Made by a program: the position numbers and the translations under genes
Assembly: GCA_002360535.1 (NCBI GenBank)
Contig: DEQR01000018.1
Span: forward strand, 1 to 34,241
Length of the DNA: 34,241 nucleotides
Direction of reading: 5' to 3'
Source: Thiobacillus sp. UBA3361
Lineage (GTDB): Bacteria > Pseudomonadota > Gammaproteobacteria > Burkholderiales > Thiobacillaceae
In this document: piece by piece, positions 1 to 8,600 of the stretch
Layout: each line of letters opens with the position of its first letter
How positions within the stretch are numbered: the stretch's first letter is position 1
Notes under the pieces: model-generated
Told to the model about the DNA's origin: nothing
The model's input: only the letters and a program-made list of their open reading frames with translations
The model's database searches: none

Positions 1-1
1 C

Positions 2-838
2 CGCACCGCCGCCGCCACGGCCGGGCTGGCCGACCGGGAGTTGGCCCGCAGCGAATCCCTGGGCCGAGAGAACTTCCTGTCCAAGTCCGCCGTGGATCTG
101 GCCCGCACCCACGCCCGTCGCGCCCAGGCCGTCCGCCAGGCCGCCGACGCCGCCGCCAACGTGGCCCGCTACGAACTGGAGGCCGCCCGCGCCGCCCTGG
201 CCCAGTCCGCCGCCCTTCGGGACGGCGGCCGGGCCGACGCGGTGTCCGTGCCCTCGCCGGTGGCCGGCCGGGTGCTCAGGGTGACCCACGAGAGCGAAGG
301 CTCGGTGCAGGCTGGCCAATCTCTCATCGAGGTGGGCGACCCGGAAGGGCTGGAGATCGAGGTGGAGGTGCTGTCCACCTCCGCCGTGAAGATCGCCCCC
401 GGCACCCCCGTGCGCCTGGACCGCTGGGGCGGCGAGCAGACCCTGGAGGCCGTGGTGCGGGTGGTGGAGCCCACCGGCTTCACCAAGGTGTCCGCCCTGG
501 GGGTGGAAGAGCAACGGGTGCGGGTGATCGCCGACTTCACCTCCCCCAAGGAGGCCTGGCGGCGCCTGGGCGACGGCTACCGGGTCGAGGCCGCCTTCGT
601 GGTCTGGGAGGGCCGGGACGTGCTGTTGGCCCCCACCAGCGCCCTGTTCCGCCACAAGGACGGCTGGGCCCTGTTCGTCCTCGCCGACGGCCACGCCCAA
701 CTGCGGCCGGTCAAGGTCGGTCAGCGCAACGGCCTGGAGGCCCAGGTGGTGGAAGGCCTGAAGGCCGGGGAAAAGATCATCGCACACCCGGACGACAAGA
801 TCGCGGACGGGGTGCGGGTGAAGGTGAGGGGGGAGTAG
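2..838 (+). CDS. RND/ABC efflux periplasmic adaptor (HlyD/MacA-type), 3' part
   Basis: The reading frame is open from the first bases of the window, so the N-terminus lies outside; about 278 residues are visible. A helical, Ala/Arg-rich segment (about residues 1-75) looks like the end of the coiled-coil hairpin. It is followed by a lipoyl-like half with the motif VPSPVAGRVLRVTHESEGSV (about 82-101) and a beta-barrel/membrane-proximal part ending in GLKAGEKIIAHPDDKIADGV. These are hallmarks of membrane-fusion proteins that link an inner-membrane pump to an outer-membrane channel in the periplasm. The pump partner is not visible; it may lie upstream of the window. The gene ends 136 bp before the next likely start. 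The family is confident; substrate and pump class (RND or MacB-type ABC) are not determinable here. Confidence 0.85.
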   Translation, partial: RTAAATAGLADRELARSESLGRENFLSKSAVDLARTHARRAQAVRQAADAAANVARYELEAARAALAQSAALRDGGRADAVSVPSPVAGRVLRVTHESEGSVQAGQSLIEVGDPEGLEIEVEVLSTSAVKIAPGTPVRLDRWGGEQTLEAVVRVVEPTGFTKVSALGVEEQRVRVIADFTSPKEAWRRLGDGYRVEAAFVVWEGRDVLLAPTSALFRHKDGWALFVLADGHAQLRPVKVGQRNGLEAQVVEGLKAGEKIIAHPDDKIADGVRVKVRGE

Positions 839-974
839 GGGCGCACGTTCGGGGCATTCGGCGCGATGCCCTTCGGTTATGGCGCCCTATGGCTCTCGTA
901 CGGTGCCGTAACGGAATGACGTTGCCACGCCGTCCGTGCTTCGCTGCCTTTCCGGCCCCCGCGGCCCCATCGTC

Positions 975-1244
975 ATGATCCCCATCCACGAACTGCTCGC
1001 GCGCATCCGCTGGGATGAACACTTCGCCGGCGGGCGATTCGTCATCGGTTATTGGGACCGGGTGGCGGGGCGGATCCTGTACGCGGATTTGCGGGAAATC
1101 GCCTGGGACGCGGACAACCCATCCCTCTTCGATCTGCTGGATGAGGACGGGGTGTCGCACAGCATCCCCTTCCACCGCGTGCGCGAGGTGTGGCGGGACG
1201 GCGAACGGATCTGGCGGCGCCACCCGCCGGGCGAAACAGACTGA
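975..1244 (+). CDS. DUF504 (MJ1316-like) small protein
   Basis: An 89-residue protein starting MIPIHELLARIRWDEHFAGG and ending with the diagnostic stretch IPFHRVREVWRDGERIWRR. This matches the DUF504/MJ1316 family pattern (a helix with 'I.WD', then 'IP.HR.REV...G...W.R'), a small domain suggested to recognise RNA cyclic-phosphate ends; the function in bacteria is unproven. I chose ATG 975 because the homologous region begins there; an in-frame GTG at 936 would add 13 poorly conserved residues. No strong Shine-Dalgarno is seen before either start. It stands alone, tail to tail with the histidine kinase (18 bp between stops). RNA binding is inferred from the family only. Confidence 0.72.
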   Translation: MIPIHELLARIRWDEHFAGGRFVIGYWDRVAGRILYADLREIAWDADNPSLFDLLDEDGVSHSIPFHRVREVWRDGERIWRRHPPGETD

Positions 1245-1262
1245 GGGCCACGCCGAGGACGG

Positions 1263-2591
1263 TCATGCGCCACGCGGCAGCGTCAGCGTGACCCGCAGCC
1301 CGCCTCCCGGCCGGTTGGCCAGGCTGACCTCGCCACCGTGGGCGCGCGCCAGGTTGCGGGCGATGGCCAGGCCCAGGCCGGTGCCGCCGGTGGCCCGGCT
1401 GCGAGAGGACTCGCCGCGCCGGAACGGCTCGAACACGCGCGCCAGCTCCGCCTCGGGGATACCGGGCCCCTGGTCGTCGATAATCAGCACCAGGTTGTCC
1501 GGGCGGTCCTCCACCCGCAGCACCGCGCTGCCGCCGTAGCGCAGCGCGTTGTCCAGCAGGTTGGCCAGGCAGCGCTTGAGGGCCTGGGGACGTGCGACCA
1601 GGGGTCGCTCCGCCCGGCCGGCGATCTCCACCCGCCCCCCCAGGGCGGCAAAGTCGTCGCTCAGGGTGGATAGCAGGGCGTTCACATCGACGGGCAAGCC
1701 CGCCTCCTTGCCGGCCTCGCCGCGCAGGAAGTCCAGGGTGGCGCCGATCATGGTCTCCATGTCCTCCAGGTCGCGCAGGATCTTGTCGCGCTGGGCGGCG
1801 TCGGCCAGCAGCTCGGCACGCAGCTTGAGGCGGGTGATGGGGCTCTTCAGGTCGTGGGACACCGCCGCCAGGATGTGCAACCGGTCTTCCATGTAGCGCG
1901 CCAGCCGTTGCTGCATGGTGTTGAAGGCGTGCGCCGCCTGGCGCACCTCGCGCGGCCCGGTCTCGGACAGGGGGGCGACCTCCAGGTTGCGGCCCAGGGC
2001 ATCGGCCGCCCCGGCCAGGCGGCGCAGGGGCCGGACGGCCCAGCCCAGGGCGAGCAGGGCGAGGAGGGCGATGACCAGGAAATAACCGGTGAGCAGGGGC
2101 AGGTGTCGGCTGGGGGCGATGAGGGGATCGTCCGGGTAGTGGTGCTCGGCCAGCAGCACCTGGCCGTCGCCCAGGGTGAGGGAGACGCGGATGGAGGCGG
2201 GCGGGGTGTCCTCATCTTTCCCGGCCTTGCCCGCGGCCACCGCCACCGGCCAGCGGCCGCCCAGGTTTTCCCGCAGGTGCGTCTGCAATCCCTCCAGGGT
2301 GCCGCCGTGGGAGCCGGGCAGGGGCGCCGTGGCCAGGTTGAAGGTGATGCGCGGCGAGGTGAGCAGGTGCAGCAATTCCGGGCGCTCCGCCTGCGGCGTG
2401 TGCTCCAGCTTGTCCGCCACGGTGGCCAGGCGCTTGGCCAGGGGGCCGGCCAGCAGGTGGGACAGCACCCGCTCGCGCTCCTCCTGGTACAGGCGGTCGG
2501 CGGTCCATTGGGCGGCCAGCAGGCCGACCAGCAGCACCCCGGCCACGCGCAGGGTGATGGAGTCCAGACGCCGCAGGGAGAAGCGCTTCAT
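1263..2591 (-). CDS. EnvZ-like sensor histidine kinase
   Basis: A 442-residue membrane kinase. TM1 is at about 12-30 and TM2 at about 166-185, enclosing a roughly 135-residue periplasmic sensor domain. A HAMP segment (about 186-238) follows. The HisKA box AAVSHDLKSPITRLKLRAEL has its phospho-acceptor at H246. The ATPase domain carries the N box LANLLDNALRYG, the G1 box DDQGPGIP and the G2 box GGTGLGLAIA. Its start overlaps the stop of the upstream response regulator by four bases (ATGA), so the two are co-translated. The pair is divergent from a DUF2202 exported protein, and a metal-type RND operon lies about 1.3 kb beyond, so an envelope or metal stress signal is plausible but not shown. The periplasmic domain has no motif I recognise. 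Confidence 0.93.
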   Translation of the reverse strand: MKRFSLRRLDSITLRVAGVLLVGLLAAQWTADRLYQEERERVLSHLLAGPLAKRLATVADKLEHTPQAERPELLHLLTSPRITFNLATAPLPGSHGGTLEGLQTHLRENLGGRWPVAVAAGKAGKDEDTPPASIRVSLTLGDGQVLLAEHHYPDDPLIAPSRHLPLLTGYFLVIALLALLALGWAVRPLRRLAGAADALGRNLEVAPLSETGPREVRQAAHAFNTMQQRLARYMEDRLHILAAVSHDLKSPITRLKLRAELLADAAQRDKILRDLEDMETMIGATLDFLRGEAGKEAGLPVDVNALLSTLSDDFAALGGRVEIAGRAERPLVARPQALKRCLANLLDNALRYGGSAVLRVEDRPDNLVLIIDDQGPGIPEAELARVFEPFRRGESSRSRATGGTGLGLAIARNLARAHGGEVSLANRPGGGLRVTLTLPRGA

Positions 2592-3304
2592 TCCTTGTCC
2601 ACCACCGCCGCCAGCACGTAGCCCTCGTTGCGCACCGTCTTGATCAGGCGCGGCTCGCGCGGGTCATCGTCCAGCTTGCGGCGCAGCCGCCCGATCTGTA
2701 CGTCGATGGAGCGGTCGTAGGCGGTGGCCTCGCGCCCCTGGGTGAATTCCAGCAGCTGGTCGCGGGACAGCACCCGGTTGGGGTGTTCCGCCAGCACGTG
2801 CAGGATCTTGTATTCCGCCCCGGACAGATCGACCACCACCCCGGTGGGGGAGAGCAGCTGGCGGGTGCGGGTGTCCAGGCCCCAGCCGGCGAAGCGGAAG
2901 CGGTGCACGTCCTCGCCGGCCAGGTTCTCCGGCAGGCTGTTGGCACGACGCAGGATGCTGCGCACGCGGGCCAGCAGCTCGCGGGGGTTGAAGGGCTTGG
3001 CCAGGTAGTCGTCGGCGCCCATCTCCAGGCCGACGATACGGTCGATCTCGTCGCCGCGGGCGGTGAGCATCAGGATGGGGATGCGGCTCGCGGCGCGCAG
3101 GCGGCGGCACAGGGCCAGGCCGTCCTCCCCCGGCAGCATGATGTCCAGGATGACCAGGTCGAAGGGCGACGCCGCCAGGGCGTGCTGCATCTCCCGGCCG
3201 TCGGCTACGGCGGCGACCTGGAAGCCGGCCTGGCCCAGGTATTCGCGCAGCAGGTCGCGCAATTCGGCGTCGTCGTCCACGATCAGGAGGCGTTCCTGTT
3301 TCAT
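2588..3304 (-). CDS. OmpR-family response regulator
   Basis: A 238-residue regulator with an N-terminal receiver and a C-terminal winged-helix DNA-binding domain. Receiver residues visible are the acidic cluster DDD (10-12), phospho-acceptor D54 in LVILDIMLPGEDG, the LTARG threonine and the lysine of YLAKPF. The winged helix ends in SIDVQIGRLRRKLDDDPREP and IKTVRNEGYVLA, typical of OmpR/PhoB. I chose ATG 3304 because the receiver fold starts there; an in-frame extension upstream to 3400 is not homologous and would run through the promoter. It is the first gene of the pair with the kinase. An inverted TTTGTAAA repeat lies in the divergent promoter region and may be its own operator (inference). 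Confidence 0.94.
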   Translation of the reverse strand: MKQERLLIVDDDAELRDLLREYLGQAGFQVAAVADGREMQHALAASPFDLVILDIMLPGEDGLALCRRLRAASRIPILMLTARGDEIDRIVGLEMGADDYLAKPFNPRELLARVRSILRRANSLPENLAGEDVHRFRFAGWGLDTRTRQLLSPTGVVVDLSGAEYKILHVLAEHPNRVLSRDQLLEFTQGREATAYDRSIDVQIGRLRRKLDDDPREPRLIKTVRNEGYVLAAVVDKE

Positions 3305-3361
3305 CGTCCGCTGTCCCTTGGGGTGAGGTGAGTATCGTCCCGCCGCGCCGGGTGCCGGGCG

Positions 3362-3417
3362 CCGTTTGTAAATCCATGTAACAGGCGCGGCCGGATGCAA
3401 GCCGGTTTACAAAACGG
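3362..3417. promoter_or_regulatory. Inverted TTTGTAAA repeat in a divergent promoter region
   Basis: TTTGTAAA (3365-3372) and its exact reverse complement TTTACAAA (3406-3413) lie between the OmpR-type regulator and the DUF2202 gene. The flanks extend the similarity: CCGTTTGTAAATCC against CCGTTTTGTAAACC when the second copy is read on the other strand. TGTAAC (3377-3382) and GTTACA (3438-3443) form a second inverted pair. This is a plausible operator for the adjacent response regulator; binding is inference. Confidence 0.4.
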
Positions 3418-3526
3418 CCCGGTGGCCTCACCGGCCGGTTACAGCTTCCTGCTGAAATGGAATTGTCGCAAGACGCAGTCCCGAACGGGCCGTGCATCGA
3501 AGCCCAACATTCGACAGGAGCCGAAC

Positions 3527-4153
3527 ATGAAATCACCCGCATCCCTTCTCCTTGCCTTGGTCGTGGCCCTCGCCGGCGCGGCTTTGCCCGCCCAGGCCGC
3601 CAGCCGCAACGCGGCGCAGAGCGCCGCCAGCCTCTCCGCGGCGGAGCGGGCGGACCTGAGCTTCATGCGCGAGGAGGAAAAGCTGGCCCGGGACGTCTAT
3701 CTGGCCCTTTACGAACGCTGGGGCCTGACCCCCTTCTCCAACATCTCCGCCAGCGAGCAGCAGCACATGGACGCCATCCTGATGCTGCTGCGCAAGTACC
3801 GCCTGCCGGACCCGGCGGCGGGTCGCCTGGTGGGCGAGTTCAGTGACCCCGACTTGCAGATATTGCACGACACGCTGCTGGCCCGGGGCCTGACCGGCGA
3901 CGTGGCGGCCCTGAAGGTGGGCGGCTTCATCGAGGAAACGGATATCCGCGACCTGGACGGCGCCCTGGCGCGGGCGGACAACACCGACATCGACCAGGTC
4001 TATGCCCGCCTGCAATGCGGTTCGCGCAACCACCTGCGCGCCTTCGCGCGGGTGCTGGAGGCGGTCAGCGGCCAGGCCTACCAGGCGCAGGTGATCGACC
4101 CGTTGGCGGTGGAAACCATCCTCGCCGGCGACAACGAGACCTGCGGCCGCTGA
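3527..4153 (+). CDS. DUF2202 exported protein
   Basis: A 208-residue protein. ATG 3527 is preceded by AGGAG at a good distance and begins a clear signal peptide (MKSPASLLLALVVALAGAAL, cleavage probably after AQA near residue 24). The mature part matches DUF2202: FMREEEKLARDVYLALYERW, then NISASEQQHMDAI and later a conserved Asp/Asn-rich segment (ALARADNTDIDQVYARLQCG). The E..H pattern and all-helical character resemble ferritin-like four-helix proteins, so metal binding is possible; the biochemical function is unknown. It is divergent from the two-component pair and about 100 bp upstream of a second small exported protein. Regulation by the neighbouring OmpR-type regulator is an inference from position. 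Confidence 0.85.
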   Translation: MKSPASLLLALVVALAGAALPAQAASRNAAQSAASLSAAERADLSFMREEEKLARDVYLALYERWGLTPFSNISASEQQHMDAILMLLRKYRLPDPAAGRLVGEFSDPDLQILHDTLLARGLTGDVAALKVGGFIEETDIRDLDGALARADNTDIDQVYARLQCGSRNHLRAFARVLEAVSGQAYQAQVIDPLAVETILAGDNETCGR

Positions 4154-4179
4154 ATGGCCGCGAAGGGAAGCATTGAAGC

Positions 4180-4212
4180 ACCGTGACCCGCCGGGGTGGG
4201 GCGGGTCACGGT
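4180..4212 (+). terminator. Perfect 13-bp stem-loop without U-tract
   Basis: The arms 4180-4192 and 4200-4212 are exact reverse complements (ACCGTGACCCGCC / GGCGGGTCACGGT) around a 7-base loop, 26 bp after the DUF2202 stop. No T-run follows, so it may be a transcript-stabilising or attenuating hairpin rather than a classical intrinsic terminator. Confidence 0.4.
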
Positions 4213-4250
4213 CCGCGTGTTGAACGACCGCCCGGGAAAGGAGGTTTGCG

Positions 4251-4469
4251 ATGAGAACCCCGAAACTGTTGGCCCTGATGCTGGCCTTGGCGTTGAGCCA
4301 GGCCGTCTTCGCCGAGGGCGGCAAGCAGCGCGGCGACGAAGGCCAGGGGACCGTGGTCCAGAACCAGGTACGCGAGGTCGATCCGCCGGCGCAGTGGAGC
4401 GCTGCGGACGAGGGCAGCGCGCAGCCATCGGCTGAACAATCCGCGGACGAACTGGAAGAGTGGTTCTGA
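4251..4469 (+). CDS. Small exported hypothetical protein
   Basis: A 72-residue protein preceded by a very strong ribosome-binding site (AAAGGAGG, 6 bases before ATG 4251). Residues 1-21 form a signal peptide (MRTPKLLALMLALALSQAVF, then A). The mature part of about 50 residues is acidic and polar (Gln, Glu, Ser, Asp) and ends ELEEWF, with no Cys, so it is probably a small soluble periplasmic or secreted protein. I recognise no family. It lies between the DUF2202 gene and the RND operon on the same strand. The strong ribosome-binding site and intact signal peptide are the main reasons to consider it real. Confidence 0.6.
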   Translation: MRTPKLLALMLALALSQAVFAEGGKQRGDEGQGTVVQNQVREVDPPAQWSAADEGSAQPSAEQSADELEEWF

Positions 4470-4568
4470 ACGGCAGTGCCCCCGGTCGGGTGCAGAGCGG
4501 GTTTGGACACGTTTTAATCTCCGTTTAAGCCTGCCCCGGCAAGCTCCCGCCCGGTCCTGAGATGAAAC

Positions 4569-4590
4569 GTCCGCCTCCTGGGAGGCGGAC
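4569..4590 (+). other. Hairpin just upstream of the RND operon start
   Basis: The arms 4569-4578 and 4581-4590 (GTCCGCCTCC / GGAGGCGGAC) are perfect reverse complements. The practical loop is about 4 bases. The structure ends 6 bases before the GGAGG ribosome-binding site of the adaptor gene. The 3' arm itself contains GGAGG, so it might mask or compete as a ribosome site. No T-tract follows. Confidence 0.35.
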
Positions 4591-4606
4591 CCGAGCGGAG
4601 GAATGC

Positions 4607-5689
4607 ATGCCCAAGTCGGCGCTGCTGCTGTTGCTGTTGTTCAGTCTGTCGTCCCCGGCTCTGTCCGGCGACAAGTTGATTTCGGTTTCCGCGTCCCAGC
4701 GCGCGGCCCTGCGCGTGAGCACCGCGCCCATCGCCGCCCATGCCGGGGCGATCAGTGTCGGCCTGCCGGCGCGGGTAGTCGTCCCGCCCGCCCAGGAGCG
4801 GGTGGTGGCCGCGCCCATGGCCGGTCTGGTCACCGAGGTCCGGGTGGCGATGGGCGACACGGTGCGCGGCGGCCAGGTGCTGGCGGTGCTGCGCGGCGAG
4901 GAACTGATCGGTGCCCAGCGCGACCTGGCCCAGGCCGCCGTGCAGGCGCGCCTGGCGGAAGAGAGCGCGCGCCGCGACGAGGCCCTGTTCCAGGAAGGCA
5001 TCATCCCCGAATCCCGCGTGCAGTCGGCGCGCGCCGCGCTGGCCCAGGCCCATGCCCTGCTGCGGGAGCGGCGCGCCTGGCTGCGCCTGATGGGCCTGTC
5101 CCAGGCGAATGTGGAGGCGGCCGAGACCGGCCGGCGACTCATCGACAGCGTCGCCCTGACCGCGCCTATCGCCGGCGTGGTGCTGGAGCAGTCGGCGCTG
5201 GCGGGGGCGCGGGTGGAGGCCGCCCATGCCCTGTTCAGGGTGGTCCGCCTCGACCCGCTGTGGCTGGAGATCCAGGCACCCGCCGAGGTGGCGGCCCTGG
5301 TCAAGACCGGTCAGAAGGTCGGCGTACCCGGTACGCCGGCGACCGGCAGCGTGCTCTCGGTGGGACATGCCGTGAGCGCGGCCCAGACCGTGCCGATCCG
5401 CGCCCGGGTGGGCAACCCGGACGGCCTGCTGCGCCTCAACCAGAGTGTCTCCGCGCGCCTGGAAGGGGTGGCCGGTGCCCGCCAGTGGCGCGTGCCGGTC
5501 AAGGCCATCGCCCGCCAGGGCGGGCAGAACTGGGTGTTCGTGGAACGCCCCGGCGGTTTCGAACCGGAGGCGGTCAAGGTGCTGTCCCAGTCGGCCCAGA
5601 GCGCGGCCATCGACGGCCCCTTCACGGGCGACGAGATGATCGCCGTGGAGGGTGTGGCGGCCCTGAAGGCCGCCTGGCAGGGGCAATGA
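4607..5689 (+). CDS. RND efflux periplasmic adaptor (CzcB/CusB-like)
   Basis: A 360-residue membrane-fusion protein. ATG 4607 follows GGAGG at 5 bases and opens a signal peptide (MPKSALLLLLLFSLSSPALS). The first lipoyl-like half is APMAGLVTEVRVAMGDTVRG (69-88), followed by an Ala/Arg-rich coiled-coil hairpin (about 100-175) and the second lipoyl half LTAPIAGVVLEQSALAGARV (about 184-203). A beta-barrel and membrane-proximal domain then end the protein. It bridges an inner-membrane RND pump and an outer-membrane channel in the periplasm. The pump gene starts one base after its stop, so the two are coupled. No His/Met-rich metal-binding N-terminal tail is visible, so metal identity cannot be read from it. 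Confidence 0.9.
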   Translation: MPKSALLLLLLFSLSSPALSGDKLISVSASQRAALRVSTAPIAAHAGAISVGLPARVVVPPAQERVVAAPMAGLVTEVRVAMGDTVRGGQVLAVLRGEELIGAQRDLAQAAVQARLAEESARRDEALFQEGIIPESRVQSARAALAQAHALLRERRAWLRLMGLSQANVEAAETGRRLIDSVALTAPIAGVVLEQSALAGARVEAAHALFRVVRLDPLWLEIQAPAEVAALVKTGQKVGVPGTPATGSVLSVGHAVSAAQTVPIRARVGNPDGLLRLNQSVSARLEGVAGARQWRVPVKAIARQGGQNWVFVERPGGFEPEAVKVLSQSAQSAAIDGPFTGDEMIAVEGVAALKAAWQGQ

Positions 5690-5690
5690 C

Positions 5691-8600
5691 ATGCTCTCCC
5701 GCTTGACAGAATTCTCCCTCACCCAGCGCCTGCTCATCCTGGGCCTCACCCTGCTGCTGGCGGCGGCGGGCATCCAGGCCTGGCGCGGCCTACCCATCGA
5801 CGCCTTCCCGGACGTCTCCACCACCCAGGTGAAGCTGATCCTCAAGGCCCCCGGCATGACCCCGGAGGAGGTGGAGACGCGCATCGCCGCGCCCATCGAG
5901 ATGGAGATGCTGGGCATTCCCAGGCAGCGGTTGCTGCGTTCCATGTCCAAGTACGGCCTGACCGACATCACCATCGACTTCGAGGACGGCACGGACATCT
6001 ACTGGGCGCGCCAGCAGGTAGCCGAGCGGCTCAACAACGTGCTGGCCGACCTGCCCGACGGCACAAGCGGGGGCCTGGCGCCCATCACCACACCCCTGTC
6101 GGAGATGTTCATGTTCACGGTGGAGGGCGATCACCTGAGCCTGGCCGAGCGGCGCGCCCTGTTGGACTGGGTGATCCGGCCCAAGCTGCGCACCCTGCCC
6201 GGCGTGGCGGACGTGAACGCCCTGGGAGGCCACGTGAAGACCTTCGAGGTGGCGCCGGACAACGCCGCCATGAGCGCGCGCGGCGTCACCCTCACCGAGC
6301 TGGCCGAGGCCATCCGCGCCAACAACCGCAACGACGGGGCGGGGCGGCTCACCGAGGGCGAGGAGGTGTGGCTGGTGCGGGTGGAAGGGGCCGTGAAGTC
6401 CCCTGAGGACCTGGCCGGCATCGTGGTGAAGAATGTGGAGGGCGTGCCGGTGCGGCTGTCGGACGTGGCCCAGGTGCGCCTGGGCAGCCTGACTCGCTAC
6501 GGCGGGGTCAGCCAGGACGGGAAGGGCGAGGCGGTGGAGGGCCTGGTGCTGGGCCTGCGCGGCGCTAACGCCCATCTGGTGGTGAAGGCGGTCAAGCAGC
6601 GCCTGGCCGAGATCGCCCCCAGCCTGCCCCAGGGCGTGACGGTGCAGCCCTTCTACGACCGCTCGGCCCTGGTGGAGCGGGCGGTGGGCACCGTATCCAA
6701 GGCCCTCATGGAGGCCATCGTCCTGGTGCTGGTGCTGCTCGTCCTGTTCCTAGGCGACGCGCGGGCGGCGCTTACCGTGGCGCTGACCCTGCCCCTGGCG
6801 GCCCTGGCCACCTTCCTGCTCATGCGCCAGTTCGGCCTGTCAGCCAACCTGATGAGCCTGGGCGGGCTGGCCATCGCCATCGGCATGCTGGTGGATGGGG
6901 CGGTGGTGGTGGTGGAAAACATCGTCAGCCATCTGGCCCGCGACGACAGCCCCCAGCCCCGTCTGCACCGCATCTTCCGGGCCGTGCGGGAGGTGGCCAC
7001 GCCCACCGCCGCCGGGGTGCTGATCATCATGATCGTCTTCCTGCCCCTGCTCACCCTGGAGGGCCTGGAGGGCAAGCTGTTCATCCCGGTGGCCTTGACC
7101 ATCGTCTTCGCCCTGGGCGCGGCGTTGATCCTGTCGCTGACCGTGGTGCCGGTGCTGTCCGCCTACCTGCTCAAGGAAAGCGCGCACCAGGACCCCTGGC
7201 TGGTGCGCCTGGCCACGCGCCTGTACACGCCCATGCTGGACTTCGCCCTGGCTCGGCCGCGCTGGGTCCTGCCGGCCGCCGGCGTCCTGCTGGCAGCGGC
7301 CGTGGCCCTCTACCCCCAGATCGGCAAATCCTTCATGCCCACCCTGGACGAGGGCGACCTGCTCATCCAGCTGGAGAAGCTGCCCTCCATCAGCCTGGAG
7401 GAGAGCCTGGCCCTGGACCTGTCGGTACAGCGGGCGCTGCTGAAGCGTGTGCCGGAAGTGGCCGGGGTGGTGGCGCGGGCGGGATCGGACGAATTGGGTC
7501 TGGACCCCATGGGTCTGAACCAGACCGATAGCTTCCTGGTGCTCAAACCGCGCGAGCAGTGGCGCCGCCCGGACAAGGACTGGCTGGCGGAGGAAATCAG
7601 GAAGGTCATGGCGGACTTCCCCGGCGTGGCCTACGGCTTCACACAGCCCATCGACATGCGGGTCTCGGAGATGCTCACCGGCGCCCGCGGCGACCTGGCC
7701 ATCAAGGTGTTCGGCGCCGACATCGACACCCTGAACGGCCTGGCCGGCCGCATCGAGGACCTGCTTGGCCGGGTACCCGGCGCCCAAGACGTGTTCAGCC
7801 TGAAGAACGACGGCGTGCAGTACTTCAAGGTGGAGGTGGATCGCCTGGCGGCGGGCCGTTACGGCCTGTCCATGGACGACGTCTCCGCCTTCCTCAGGGC
7901 GCATCTGGAGGGCGTGCGGCTGGGCATCGTCCAAGAGGGTATGCAGCGCACCCCCCTGGTGTTGCGGGCGGGGGAAAACGTGCGCATGTCGCCGGCCCTG
8001 TTCGAGGCGCTGCGCATCCCCACCCCGGAAGGCATCGCCATCCCCCTCCGGGAAGTGGCCGGGCTGGTGCGCACCGAGGGGCCGGTGGCGGTGAGCCGGG
8101 AGAACGCGGCGCGCTACGTCACCATCCAGTGCAACGTGGCTGGCCGCGATCTGGTGGGTTTCGTGGACGAGGTGAAGGCCCGCATCGGCAAGGACGTGAA
8201 GCTGCCCGCCGGCTACCAGGTGGTCTATGGCGGCCAGTTCGAGAACCAGCAGCGCGCCGCCGCCCGCCTGGCGGTGGTGGTGCCGGTGGCCCTGGCCCTG
8301 ATCTTCGCCCTGCTGTTCGCCACCTTCAAATCCGTCAAGCAGGCCATCCTGGTCCTGGCCAACATCCCCTTCGCCCTGGTGGGCGGCATCGCCGCCCTGT
8401 GGCTCACCGGCGAGTACCTGTCGGTGCCGGCCTCGGTGGGCTTTATCGCCCTGCTGGGCATCGCCGTGCTCAACGGCGTGGTGCTGGTGAGCCATTTCAA
8501 CCAGCTGGCCGCCCAGGGGCTGGCCGCCGACCGGGTGGTGCGCGAGGGCGCCCTGCGCCGGCTGCGCCCGGTGCTGATGACCGCCAGCATCACCGCCTGG

